Below, piece by piece: positions 17,568-25,651 of a stretch of DNA of 64,000 nt. The stretch is from Prevotella sp. UBA2456 (GTDB lineage: Bacteria; Bacteroidota; Bacteroidia; Bacteroidales; Bacteroidaceae), in assembly GCA_002342415.1 (NCBI GenBank), contig DDPY01000025.1, forward strand, positions 113,148-177,147, given 5' to 3'. How positions within the stretch are numbered: position 1 is the first letter of the stretch; each line of letters begins with the position of its first letter. The notes below the pieces were generated by a model. It was not told the DNA's origin. It did no database searches and was given only the letters and a program-made list of their open reading frames with translations. Position numbers and translations under genes: made by a program.

Positions 17568-18962
17568 ATGAATACACTTTTCGACAAGATATGGGACAAG
17601 CACGTGGTGCAGGTAGTAGACGACGGTCCCACACAACTGTATATTGATCGCCTCTATTGTCACGAGGTGACCTCACCGCAGGCCTTCGAGGGCATGAGGA
17701 CCAGGGGGCTGAAGTGCTTCCGTCCAGAACAGATATTCTGTATGCCCGATCATAACACTCCTACGCACGACCAGGACAAACCCATCGAGGACCCCGTCAG
17801 TGCCAAGCAGGTGGCTACGCTGGCCAAGAATGCCAAGGACTTCGGACTGACCCACTTTGCCATGAACTCACGCGACAACGGCATCATCCACGTGGTGGGA
17901 CCTGAAAAGGGACTGTCGCTGCCGGGTATGACCATCGTCTGCGGCGACAGCCATACTTCGACACATGGTGCTGTGGGGGCAGTAGCCTTTGGCATCGGCA
18001 CCTCAGAGGTGGAGATGGTGATGGCCTCGCAATGTATCCTGCAGCAGAAGCCCAAGTCGATGCGCATCACCATCAACGGACAGTTGCAACAGGGGGTGAC
18101 AGCCAAGGATGTGGCACTTTATCTGATGAGTCAGCTCACGACCTCAGGAGCTACAGGCTACTTCGTCGAGTATGCGGGCGAGGTGGTGCGCAACCTCTCT
18201 ATGGAGGGTCGGCTGACGCTCTGCAACCTCTCGATAGAGATGGGTGCCCGTGGCGGATTCATCGCCCCTGACGAGGTGACCTTTGCCTATCTGAAAGGTA
18301 GGGAGTATGCTCCCAAGGGCGAGGCGTGGGATCAAGCCGTAGCCTATTGGAAGACACTACGGAGCGACGACGATGCCGTGTTTGATAAGGAACTGACGTT
18401 CAGCGCCGAAGACATCGAACCGCGAGTGACTTACGGAACGAATCCAGGCATGGGCATAGGCATCACACAGGCTATTCCGCAGACGGCTGCCGAGGCCAAA
18501 ATGCCTGAGGCAGGATTCCAGAAAGCACTCGACTATATGGGATTCAAGGCTGGCGAACGGCTGTTGGGCAAGAAGATAGACTACGTCTTCTTGGGCGCTT
18601 GTACCAATGGGCGTATCGAGGACTTCCGCGCCTTTGCCTCTATCGTCAAGGGCAGGAAGAAGGCTGTCGATGTGGTGGCATGGCTCGTGCCCGGCTCATG
18701 GGCGGTCGACCAGCAGATTCGTCAGGAGGGACTGGACAAGGTGCTCGCCGAGGCGGACTTCGAGATCCGACAGCCTGGCTGTTCGGCCTGTCTGGCGATG
18801 AATGACGACAAGGTGCCTGCGGGCAAGTATGCCGTCTCTACCTCCAACCGCAACTTCGAGGGACGGCAAGGGCCCGGCTCGCGCACCATCCTCGCCTCGC
18901 CGCTTGTGGCAGCGGCTGCAGCAGTAACTGGAGTAATAACCGATCCACGTACACTATTATGA
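17568..18962 (+). CDS. leuC: 3-isopropylmalate dehydratase large subunit
   Basis: With LeuD it isomerises 2-isopropylmalate to 3-isopropylmalate. The 464 residues carry the aconitase-type 4Fe-4S ligands: a Cys in CGDSHTSTHGA, and the later pair in GACTNGRIEDF and PGCSACLAMN. Also diagnostic is FEGRQGPGSRT near the end. The stop overlaps the leuD start by 4 bases (ATGA), indicating translational coupling of the two subunits. Confidence 0.98.
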   Translation: MNTLFDKIWDKHVVQVVDDGPTQLYIDRLYCHEVTSPQAFEGMRTRGLKCFRPEQIFCMPDHNTPTHDQDKPIEDPVSAKQVATLAKNAKDFGLTHFAMNSRDNGIIHVVGPEKGLSLPGMTIVCGDSHTSTHGAVGAVAFGIGTSEVEMVMASQCILQQKPKSMRITINGQLQQGVTAKDVALYLMSQLTTSGATGYFVEYAGEVVRNLSMEGRLTLCNLSIEMGARGGFIAPDEVTFAYLKGREYAPKGEAWDQAVAYWKTLRSDDDAVFDKELTFSAEDIEPRVTYGTNPGMGIGITQAIPQTAAEAKMPEAGFQKALDYMGFKAGERLLGKKIDYVFLGACTNGRIEDFRAFASIVKGRKKAVDVVAWLVPGSWAVDQQIRQEGLDKVLAEADFEIRQPGCSACLAMNDDKVPAGKYAVSTSNRNFEGRQGPGSRTILASPLVAAAAAVTGVITDPRTLL

Positions 18963-19555
18963 AACAGAAATACAATATCATCACCAGCACCTGCGTACCC
19001 CTGCCGTTGGAGAACGTAGACACCGACCAGATTATCCCTGCCCGTTTCCTCAAGGCCACCACCAAGGAGGAGAAGTTTTTTGGCGACAACCTCTTCCGCG
19101 ACTGGCGATACCATGCTGACGGCACGCTGAACAAGGATTTCGTGCTCAACAATCCTACCTACGGAGGCTGTATCCTCGTGGCTGGCAAGAACTTCGGCTC
19201 AGGCTCCAGTCGTGAGCATGCGGCATGGGCCATTGCGGGCTACGGATTCCGCGTGGTCATCAGCTCGTTCTTTGCGGATATCCATAAAAATAATGAACTG
19301 AACAACTTCGTGCTGCCAGTAGTGGTGACAGAGGATTTCCTCGCAGAACTCTTCGACAGCATCCGTCAAGACCCCAAGATGGAGGTGGAGGTAGACCTGC
19401 CCAACCAGACGGTGGCCAACAAGGCCACGGGACGGCAGGAGCACTTCGACATCAACGGCTATAAGAAGCATTGCCTGATGAACGGATTGGACGACATCGA
19501 CTTCCTGGTGGAAAACAAAGACAAGATAGAACAATGGGAACAGCGCAACAAGTAA
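18959..19555 (+). CDS. leuD: 3-isopropylmalate dehydratase small subunit
   Basis: The 198-residue swivelling subunit of isopropylmalate isomerase contains the substrate-binding NVDTDQIIPARFLK near the start and KNFGSGSSREHAAWA in the middle, as in the family. It overlaps leuC by 4 bases and the next synthase gene by 22 bases, so the operon is tightly packed. Confidence 0.98.
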   Translation: MKQKYNIITSTCVPLPLENVDTDQIIPARFLKATTKEEKFFGDNLFRDWRYHADGTLNKDFVLNNPTYGGCILVAGKNFGSGSSREHAAWAIAGYGFRVVISSFFADIHKNNELNNFVLPVVVTEDFLAELFDSIRQDPKMEVEVDLPNQTVANKATGRQEHFDINGYKKHCLMNGLDDIDFLVENKDKIEQWEQRNK

Positions 19556-21168
19556 ACAGCTATCAGCGCATACCGCCCTTCGTCGAGATCATGGACTCCA
19601 CGCTGCGCGACGGCGAGCAGACCAACGGGGTGTCATTCCTGCCGCATGAGAAGCTGGTCATGGCGCGCAAGCTGTTGCACGACCTGAATGTAGACCGCAT
19701 TGAGGTGGCTTCGGCTCGTGTCAGCGAGGGTGAAAAAGAGGCGGTGAGCATGATTTGCCGTGCTGCCGCCCAGGTGGGCAAGCTCGATAGGGTAGAGGTG
19801 TTGGGATTTGTTGACGGCGGCAAGTCGATAGACTGGATTGCCGATTGTGGCGGTAAGGTCATCAACCTGCTGGCCAAGGGCTCACTCAAGCATTGCATCC
19901 ATCAGCTGCACAAGACCCCAGAGGAGCATATTGCCGACATACGTCGCGAGATAGCTTACGCACATGAGAAAGGACTGAGCGTCAACCTCTATCTGGAGGA
20001 CTGGTCGAACGGTATGAAGGATTCGCCAGACTATGTCTATCAGCTCATGGATGCGCTGGTCTGTGACCATCCAGCTGCTCAACAAGAGGCGGATGCAAAT
20101 AATGTTCAATGTTCAATGTCCAATGTTCAATGTAAAGTTCGTCGCTTCATGCTGCCCGACACCTTAGGCGTGATGAATCCCCTGCAGGTGATTGAGTACT
20201 TCCGCAAGATGATCAAACGCTATCCAGAAGTGCACTTCGACTTCCATGCCCATAACGACTACGACTTGGCGGTCTCTAACTCGCTGGCTGCCGTGCTCAG
20301 CGGTGCCAAGGGACTGCACGTCACCGTCAACGGCCTGGGAGAGCGTTGTGGCAATGCTCCGCTGGCCTCCGTACAGGCTATCCTGAAAGACCAGTTCCAC
20401 GCCAAGACCAACATCGTGGAGAGCCAGCTCAACGACCTCTCGCGCATGGTGGAGAGCTTCAGCGGCATCAGCGTGGCACCCAACCAGCCTATCGTGGGCG
20501 AGAATGTGTTCACACAGGTGGCGGGCGTACATGCTGACGGCGACTCGAAGGACAACCTCTACTACAACGAGCTGATGCCTGAGCGGTTTGGGCGCAAGCG
20601 GGAGTATGCCTTAGGCAAGAACTCTGGGCGCGCCAACATTGCCAAAAACCTGGAGGAGCTCGGGCTGGAGCTGACGCCAGAGCAGACGCGTCGCGTCACC
20701 CAGCGCATCACGGAGCTTGGCGACAGAAAGGAGATCGTGACGCAGGAAGACCTTCCTTATATCGTGGCCGATGTGCTGAAACACGACGGCTCGGAAGACA
20801 AGGTGCGGCTGGTGAGCTATCAGGTGTCGACGGCCTATGGCCTGAAGCCTGGTGCCAACGTGCGGGTGGAGATCAACGGACGGCAGTATGAGGCTGGTGC
20901 TACGGGCGACGGACAGTACGACGCCTTCGTCAAGGCCCTGCGCTTCATCTATCGCAAGTACCTCGGTCGCACGTTTCCTATCCTCGCCAACTATCAGGTG
21001 TCTATCCCCCCTGGCGGACGTACGGATGCCTTGGTGCAGACGGTGATTTCGTGGCACTATCACGACGGGCTGTTGCGTACTCGAGGGCTGGATGCCGACC
21101 AGACGGAAGCCGCCATCAAGGCTACCTTCAAGATGCTGAACATCGTGGAGAATGACTTTGCAAAATGA
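19534..21168 (+). CDS. Second isopropylmalate synthase-like enzyme, possibly (R)-citramalate synthase
   Basis: From ATG 19534 the product has 544 residues. It has a DRE-TIM barrel start (MDSTLRDGEQTNG), the metal motif DFHAHNDYDLA, the GLGERCGN motif and a C-terminal LeuA-type allosteric domain. The length and divergence from leuA fit a citramalate or second isopropylmalate synthase; sequence alone does not decide. Citramalate synthase would feed isoleucine synthesis, consistent with the Ile-rich leader. An upstream in-frame start at 19471 would lie deep inside leuD and add residues unlike the family. An array of five 7-base repeats (20101-20135) encodes an extra loop before VRRFMLPDTLG. Confidence 0.88.
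   Translation: MGTAQQVNSYQRIPPFVEIMDSTLRDGEQTNGVSFLPHEKLVMARKLLHDLNVDRIEVASARVSEGEKEAVSMICRAAAQVGKLDRVEVLGFVDGGKSIDWIADCGGKVINLLAKGSLKHCIHQLHKTPEEHIADIRREIAYAHEKGLSVNLYLEDWSNGMKDSPDYVYQLMDALVCDHPAAQQEADANNVQCSMSNVQCKVRRFMLPDTLGVMNPLQVIEYFRKMIKRYPEVHFDFHAHNDYDLAVSNSLAAVLSGAKGLHVTVNGLGERCGNAPLASVQAILKDQFHAKTNIVESQLNDLSRMVESFSGISVAPNQPIVGENVFTQVAGVHADGDSKDNLYYNELMPERFGRKREYALGKNSGRANIAKNLEELGLELTPEQTRRVTQRITELGDRKEIVTQEDLPYIVADVLKHDGSEDKVRLVSYQVSTAYGLKPGANVRVEINGRQYEAGATGDGQYDAFVKALRFIYRKYLGRTFPILANYQVSIPPGGRTDALVQTVISWHYHDGLLRTRGLDADQTEAAIKATFKMLNIVENDFAK
20101..20135. repeat. Five AATGTTC-type heptamers inside a coding gene
   Basis: The units are AATGTTC, AATGTTC, AATGTCC, AATGTTC and AATGTAA. 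They encode the Cys/Asn/Gln/Ser-rich stretch NVQCSMSNVQC in the enzyme. The same unit occurs at 37687-37721 and, on the other strand, at 37298-37325. Confidence 0.9.
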
Positions 21169-21188
21169 ATTACTAAAAAGTTTAAAAT

Positions 21189-22250
21189 ATGAAACTAAAG
21201 ATTGCTGTTTTGCCTGGTGATGGTATCGGGCCGGAGATTATGAAACAAGGTGTGGCCGTGATGGACGCTATAGCCCAGAAGTGCGGACACGAGTTTGAAT
21301 ACGAGGAGGCACTGGTGGGTGCCTGCGCCATCGAGGCGTGTGGCGATGCTTATCCCGCTGCTACCCACGACGTATGCATGCGGGCTGATGCCGTGCTGTT
21401 TGCGGCGGTGGGCGACTTGAAGTATGACAATAATCCCACACTGAAGATGCGTCCTGAAACGGGACTGCTGGCTATGCGCAAAAAGCTGGGCCTCTATGCC
21501 AATGTGCGTCCGGTGGCTACGTTCGACTGTCTGCTGCACAAGTCGCCGCTGAAGGAGGAACTGCTTCGTGGTGCAGACTTCGTGGTCATCCGCGAGTTGA
21601 CGGGCGGCATGTATTTTGGCGAGAAATACCAGGATGATGACAAGGCATTCGATACGAACGTCTATACGCGTCCTGAGATTGAGCGCATCCTGAAGGTGGC
21701 CTTCGAGATGGCGATGTCGAGACACAAGCACCTGACGGTGGTCGACAAGGCCAACGTGTTGGCTTCGAGCCGTCTGTGGCGGCAGATTGCCAAGGAGATG
21801 GAGTCGCAGTATCCTGAGGTAACCACTGACTATATGTTTATCGACAATGCTTCCATGCGCGTGCTGACGGAACCACGGTTCTTTGATGTCATCGTGACGG
21901 AGAATACCTTTGGAGACATCCTGACCGATGAGACCTCGTGCATCACGGGCTCGATGGGACTGCAGCCCTCGTCGTCGTTGGGCGAGCATACGCCGCTGTT
22001 CGAACCTGTGCATGGCTCGTGGCCGCAGGCTGCCGGACAGAATATTGCCAACCCGCTGGCACAGATTCTCTCTGCAGCCATGCTGTTGGAGCATTTCGGA
22101 CTGAATAAGGAGGGCGCACTCGTCCGCCAGGCTGTCAATGCCTCGCTCGATGCCAATGTGCGTACGCCCGAAATCCAGGTAGAGGGTGGTGCTAAATATG
22201 GTACGAAGGAAGTGGGTCAGTGGATTGTGGATTATATCTTAAAGGCATGA
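21189..22250 (+). CDS. leuB: 3-isopropylmalate dehydrogenase
   Basis: It oxidatively decarboxylates 3-isopropylmalate to the leucine 2-oxo acid, using NAD. The 353 residues start with LPGDGIGPEIM, contain the substrate loop RELTGGMYFG, the VDKANVL helix, and the metal-binding Asp cluster in TEPRFFDVIVTENTFGDIL. It is the last leu gene. Its stop overlaps the next start by 4 bases (ATGA), linking the TPR gene to the operon. Confidence 0.98.
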   Translation: MKLKIAVLPGDGIGPEIMKQGVAVMDAIAQKCGHEFEYEEALVGACAIEACGDAYPAATHDVCMRADAVLFAAVGDLKYDNNPTLKMRPETGLLAMRKKLGLYANVRPVATFDCLLHKSPLKEELLRGADFVVIRELTGGMYFGEKYQDDDKAFDTNVYTRPEIERILKVAFEMAMSRHKHLTVVDKANVLASSRLWRQIAKEMESQYPEVTTDYMFIDNASMRVLTEPRFFDVIVTENTFGDILTDETSCITGSMGLQPSSSLGEHTPLFEPVHGSWPQAAGQNIANPLAQILSAAMLLEHFGLNKEGALVRQAVNASLDANVRTPEIQVEGGAKYGTKEVGQWIVDYILKA

Positions 22251-23014
22251 AACAGATCATCAATCCCCAGCGCTTCCTGCCAGTCCGGTGCCTTCAGGCC
22301 TCCCAGCGCTCTCTGGCAACCTCGCGGCTTCTGGCATCCCTTCGCATGTTTGTTTTGTATGTTGCGATTTTATCGCAACTCCCTCTCCACGCCCAGGATA
22401 CCCAGCGCTGGCGCGATTCGCTGACAGTGCTCAACAAGCTGATAGCCACCAGTAAATGGTCTACCGACCTGCATCTGCGCAAGGCTACGGCCAACCTCGA
22501 ACTGAAGCAGTGGCAATATGCTGTCGACGAGTATGCCCTTGTCTTGCAACATGAGCCACGCAATCCCGCAGCCCTCTTCTACAGGGCATATGCCAACACG
22601 CATCTGCGACGCTTCGACATGGCTCGTAACGACCTGAACGACCTGCTGATATTCCTGCCTCGCCATTTCGAGGCGCGGCTGTCGCTGGCTGTCGTGCTGC
22701 AGCAGATGGGACGCAAGCAGGATGCCCTCGATCAGCTGAACCAGGCTATCGAGATGCATACGGACTCTGCTGTGGCCTATGCCGCCCGTGCCAATCTGGA
22801 GCGCGACATGAAGCTGGACGATGCAGCCCTCTACGACTGGCGCAGGGCTGAGCTGCTCGCTCCTCGCGACCCTTTATATGTGGTGTCGCACGTAGACCTG
22901 TTGCTGGTGCTCGAGCGCCGCGAGGAAGCGCGGCGGGTGCTCGATGATGCGGTGCGGCGAGGCATTCCTCGTGGCATGTTGAACGAATGGTTCCAGAAGA
23001 CTAAACGTCGATGA
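22247..23014 (+). CDS. Tetratricopeptide-repeat protein, exported
   Basis: The ATG at 22247 overlaps the leuB stop and gives 255 residues; an alternative ATG at 22346 gives a more compact signal peptide (MFVLYVAILSQLPLHAQ). The mature region is about five TPR units, for example AVDEYALVLQHEPRNPAALFY. TPR domains bind other proteins; no partner is evident. The first 33 residues are Ser/Leu/Arg/Gln-rich and look non-native. A 19-bp palindrome lies in the signal-peptide codons. A role in leucine synthesis is not implied. Confidence 0.75.
   Translation: MKQIINPQRFLPVRCLQASQRSLATSRLLASLRMFVLYVAILSQLPLHAQDTQRWRDSLTVLNKLIATSKWSTDLHLRKATANLELKQWQYAVDEYALVLQHEPRNPAALFYRAYANTHLRRFDMARNDLNDLLIFLPRHFEARLSLAVVLQQMGRKQDALDQLNQAIEMHTDSAVAYAARANLERDMKLDDAALYDWRRAELLAPRDPLYVVSHVDLLLVLERREEARRVLDDAVRRGIPRGMLNEWFQKTKRR
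22361..22379. repeat. 19-bp palindrome variant GTTGCGAT-TTT-ATCGCAAC
   Basis: It has the same architecture as the palindromes at 13102 and 44083. The eighth arm base and its partner are both changed (C-G to T-A), so the arms remain perfectly complementary. Confidence 0.75.
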
Positions 23015-23015
23015 T

Positions 23016-23711
23016 ATGAGGAGAAAGAAGAAACATCCCTCTAAACTGCAGTTCTTCGTTGGATTCTTTGCCATCGTGGCCGCGCTTGCTGTTGTCAGGC
23101 ATCTGCCTTCTGGCACTGACGATGCGCAGAATGCGACTATCGCTGCTCCGTTGAAGTCGACCGGCCATCGCATCCTCTCTGTGCCAAGCTATAGGGATGC
23201 TTTCCCGGATGCTCAGGATGTGCAGATTGTAGCCGCTGAGCGGTGGGGCGTGCGACCTGTCAAGAATCGCGATGATGCCGAGAAACGCAAGAAGGAACTG
23301 GTGTATGTGGGCGAAAGCCCTTACTATCATGTCGACCGGCTCAGCAACAGCATCCCGTATCTGGTGCCTCGCGCTGCCATCCTGTTGCAAGACATCGGAC
23401 AGGCTTTCTACGACAGCCTCTATGTCAAGTCGGTGCCACTCAATAAGATTATCGTCACCAGTGTGCTGCGGTCGATGGACGATGTGGCACACCTGCAGCG
23501 CCACAACCTGAACGCTACGGAGCGGTCGTGCCATCTCTTCGGCACCACCTTCGACATCTGCTATAACCGTTATCATCCCGTCAGCCAGCCCGTGCGCGAC
23601 GACACGTTGAAATGGGTGCTTTCCGAGGTGCTGCGCGACAAGCGCGAGGAAGGGCGCTGTTATGTCAAGTATGAGGTCAAGCAAGGATGTTTCCACCTTA
23701 CGGTGCGATAA
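23016..23711 (+). CDS. DUF5715 protein with peptidase M15 (D,D/L,D-carboxypeptidase)-like motifs
   Basis: The 231-residue protein starts 1 base after the TPR gene. It has a basic N-terminus, one membrane anchor (about 11-28) and a periplasmic domain. I read an M15-like zinc pattern: S-x-H in SCHLFGTTFDI (H173, D180) and a late His in GCFHLTV (H227), matching SxHxxGxxxD and a final WH-type ligand. This suggests a cell-wall peptidase fold related to VanY. The family name is recalled from Bacteroidota homologues; the catalytic claim is inference. Confidence 0.78.
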   Translation: MRRKKKHPSKLQFFVGFFAIVAALAVVRHLPSGTDDAQNATIAAPLKSTGHRILSVPSYRDAFPDAQDVQIVAAERWGVRPVKNRDDAEKRKKELVYVGESPYYHVDRLSNSIPYLVPRAAILLQDIGQAFYDSLYVKSVPLNKIIVTSVLRSMDDVAHLQRHNLNATERSCHLFGTTFDICYNRYHPVSQPVRDDTLKWVLSEVLRDKREEGRCYVKYEVKQGCFHLTVR

Positions 23712-23787
23712 TTCCGGCTGTCGAGAGTAGAAAAGAAGGGCGAAAACAGTGAAAAATGAGCTCTGGAAGGAAAAAACTCCAATAAAA

Positions 23788-23819
23788 TTTGTTTATTTGC
23801 TCACTTATTCGTACCTTTG
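23788..23819 (+). promoter_or_regulatory. Promoter of rpsF-rpsR-rplI
   Basis: TTTG at 23788-23791 and TACCTTTG at 23812-23819 are spaced by 20 bases; transcription should start near 23826, about 40 bases before rpsF. Confidence 0.85.
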
Positions 23820-23865
23820 CAGCCGCAAATTGCAAAAATAGTTTTTTTTAATCATTTAAAGTAGT

Positions 23866-24210
23866 ATGAATCAATACGAAACCGTTTTCATTTTGACTCC
23901 CGTTTTGTCTGATGAACAGATGAAGGAAACGGTCGCTAAGTTCAAGAATACTCTGACCGAAAAGGGTGCAGAGATTCTGAGTGAAGAGACCTGGGGACTG
24001 AAGAAGATGGCTTATGCTATTCAGAAGAAGTCGACAGGTTTCTACTGCCTGTTAGAGTTCAAGGCTGAGCCATCAGTAGTAAAGGTATTGGAGACTGCCT
24101 ATCGTCGTGACGAGAAGGTGATTCGTTTCCAGACTGTAAAGCTTGACAAGTATGCCATCGAGTATGCTGAGAAGCGTCGTAACAAACTTGGTAACAAAGA
24201 GGAGGCTTAA
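23866..24210 (+). CDS. rpsF: 30S ribosomal protein S6
   Basis: The 114-residue protein begins MNQYETVFILTPVLSDEQ and contains the family core GAEILSEETWGLKKMAY and YRRDEKVIRFQTVKLD. It binds S18 on the 30S platform. In Flavobacterium ribosomes S6, S18 and S21 together hide the 16S anti-Shine-Dalgarno tail. No Shine-Dalgarno precedes this start. The last codons (Lys-Glu-Glu-Ala) create an AGGAGG used below. Confidence 0.98.
   Translation: MNQYETVFILTPVLSDEQMKETVAKFKNTLTEKGAEILSEETWGLKKMAYAIQKKSTGFYCLLEFKAEPSVVKVLETAYRRDEKVIRFQTVKLDKYAIEYAEKRRNKLGNKEEA
24200..24205 (+). promoter_or_regulatory. Shine-Dalgarno-like AGGAGG before rpsR
   Basis: AGGAGG lies 8 bases before the rpsR ATG, within the last codons of rpsF. 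The spacing is optimal. This is notable because most starts in the window have no such sequence. Confidence 0.6.
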
Positions 24211-24213
24211 ACT

Positions 24214-24480
24214 ATGGCACAAGAATCAGAAATCCGCTATTTGAACGCTCCTTCTATCGACACGAAGAAGAAGAAGTACTGCCGCTTCAAGAAGAGCGGT
24301 ATCAAGTACATTGACTACAAGGATCCCGAGTTCCTGAAGAAGTTCCTGAACGAGCAGGGCAAGATTCTGCCTCGTCGTATCACCGGTACCTCTCTGAAGT
24401 ATCAGCGCCGTGTGGCTCAGGCCGTTAAGCGTGCCCGCCAGATTGCTCTGCTGCCTTACGTAACTGACATGATGAAGTAA
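24214..24480 (+). CDS. rpsR: 30S ribosomal protein S18
   Basis: The 88 residues include the conserved KKKYCRFKKSGIKYIDYKD and the S18 core RRITGTSLKYQRRVAQAVKR. It binds 16S rRNA as a heterodimer with S6. The gene starts 3 bases after rpsF and is followed after 19 bases by rplI. In Bacteroidota S18 helps shield the anti-Shine-Dalgarno sequence. Confidence 0.98.
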   Translation: MAQESEIRYLNAPSIDTKKKKYCRFKKSGIKYIDYKDPEFLKKFLNEQGKILPRRITGTSLKYQRRVAQAVKRARQIALLPYVTDMMK

Positions 24481-24483
24481 AAT

Positions 24484-24490
24484 AAGGAGG
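24484..24490 (+). promoter_or_regulatory. Strong Shine-Dalgarno AAGGAGG before rplI
   Basis: AAGGAGG lies 9 bases before the rplI ATG in the short intergenic gap. It is the clearest ribosome binding site in this window. Confidence 0.8.
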
Positions 24491-24499
24491 ACGCAAGAA

Positions 24500-25039
24500 A
24501 TGGAAATTATACTGAAAGAAGATATTATCGGCTTAGGATATAAGAACGATATTGTAAACGTTAAGTCTGGTTATGGCCGTAACTACCTGATTCCTCAGGG
24601 TAAGGGTGTGATTGCTTCTCCCTCTGCCAAGAAGATTCTGGCTGAGAACCTGAAGCAGCAGGCTCATAAGCTGGCAGCCCTCAAGGCTGACGCTGAGAAG
24701 AAGGCTGAGGCTATCAAGGACGTAGCCCTTTGCATTGCCGCCAAGGTGAGTGTCACTGGTCAGCTCTACGGTTCGGTGGGTGTTAACCAGGTGGCTGAGG
24801 AGCTGAAGAAGCTCGGTCATGAGATTGATCGCAAGATCATCACCATGAAGGAAGCCAAGACTGTAGGCGACTTCGTTGCCCTGGTTCACTTCCACAAGGA
24901 GGTTGTCGCTGAGATTCCTGTGAAGGTTGTCGCTGAGAACGCTCCCGTAGAAGAGAAGAAGGAAGAGGCTGCTCCTGCAGTAGAAGAGGCTCCCGTAGCT
25001 GAGGCTCCCGCTCAGGAGGAGGCTCCCGCTGAAGCATAA
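24500..25039 (+). CDS. rplI: 50S ribosomal protein L9
   Basis: The first 150 residues are a normal L9: MEIILKEDIIGLGYKNDIV, the GYGRNYLIPQGKGV signature, a long connecting helix and the C-terminal rRNA-binding domain. An extra tail of about 30 residues is Glu/Ala/Pro/Val-rich (EEAPVAEAPAQEEAPAEA). Gene order rpsF-rpsR-rplI is the common bacterial arrangement. A strong Shine-Dalgarno precedes it and a terminator follows it. Confidence 0.97.
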   Translation: MEIILKEDIIGLGYKNDIVNVKSGYGRNYLIPQGKGVIASPSAKKILAENLKQQAHKLAALKADAEKKAEAIKDVALCIAAKVSVTGQLYGSVGVNQVAEELKKLGHEIDRKIITMKEAKTVGDFVALVHFHKEVVAEIPVKVVAENAPVEEKKEEAAPAVEEAPVAEAPAQEEAPAEA

Positions 25040-25080
25040 TACCGCTGTAAAGCAAATCATAGTATTATAACTTGTTGAAT

Positions 25081-25113
25081 CCCGATTGCCTGCTGGCAGT
25101 CGGGATTTTTTTT
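25081..25113 (+). terminator. Intrinsic terminator after rplI
   Basis: CCCGATTGCC (25081-25090) pairs with GGCAGTCGGG (25095-25104; one G-T pair) around TGCT, followed by eight T. Confidence 0.93.
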
Positions 25114-25143
25114 GTCAAAAAAAGATGTGAAATGAGCGGGTAC

Positions 25144-25173
25144 AAAAAAACCGTCGAACTTATCGTTCGGCGG
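25144..25173 (-). terminator. Intrinsic terminator of the leftward small lipoprotein gene
   Basis: On the leftward strand CCGCCGAAC pairs with GTTCGACGG (one mismatch) around GATAA, followed by seven T. Confidence 0.85.
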
Positions 25174-25199
25174 TCATTCTCTCAATTTGTTCGTGCTAA

Positions 25200-25385
25200 T
25201 TACTTAACGCTGTCCTTAGCGATAGTGTCAGCAGCTGCAGTGTCAGCAGCAACTGTGTCAGCAGCAACGCTGTCAACAACTGCGATAGAGTCTGAATCAA
25301 CAGCCTCAGCCTGAGCGGTCTTGTTACCACAAGAAGCGAACGAAATAGCTGCAACAGCTACGAACATAAATACTAATTTTTTCAT
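25200..25385 (-). CDS. Small Ala/Asp/Thr/Val-rich lipoprotein
   Basis: From ATG 25385 the product has 61 residues: a lipoprotein signal (MKKLVFMFVAVAAISFASCG, lipobox Cys at 20) and a mature tail of repeated VAADT-like units (VAADTVAADTAAADTIA). The DNA repeat has a 15-base period (GTGTCAGCAGCAACT-like), so copy number could vary by slippage. Similar tiny lipoproteins are common in Bacteroidales and have no known role. Longer starts upstream would place residues before the signal peptide. A TAACTTTG box lies on this strand at 25445-25438. Confidence 0.75.
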   Translation of the reverse strand: MKKLVFMFVAVAAISFASCGNKTAQAEAVDSDSIAVVDSVAADTVAADTAAADTIAKDSVK

Positions 25386-25651
25386 TTTTCTAATGCTTTT
25401 AAATCTGTAAAACAATCATTTGTTTATTAAAACGCTGCAAAGTTAGGCATTTTTTTGATACGTTGTTCTTTTTTTGGCGACTTTTTTTTGCCTGTTTTTG
25501 TAACTTTTTTGCAAACGGCTATGAATCAGTGAATTACGAAATGTTAAAATTCATGTAAAAAATACACTAATCTGAATATTTGCAAAAAAAGTGGCTTTTT
25601 ACGATAAAAATCACTACCTTTGTGCCCGGTTATCACAACACCTTATATTAT

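Noticed and set aside
15841..17676. A long open frame on the minus strand opposite leuA (611 codons)
   Set aside because: It is antisense to a clear leuA, His/Val/Leu-rich with no family resemblance; a codon-bias shadow.
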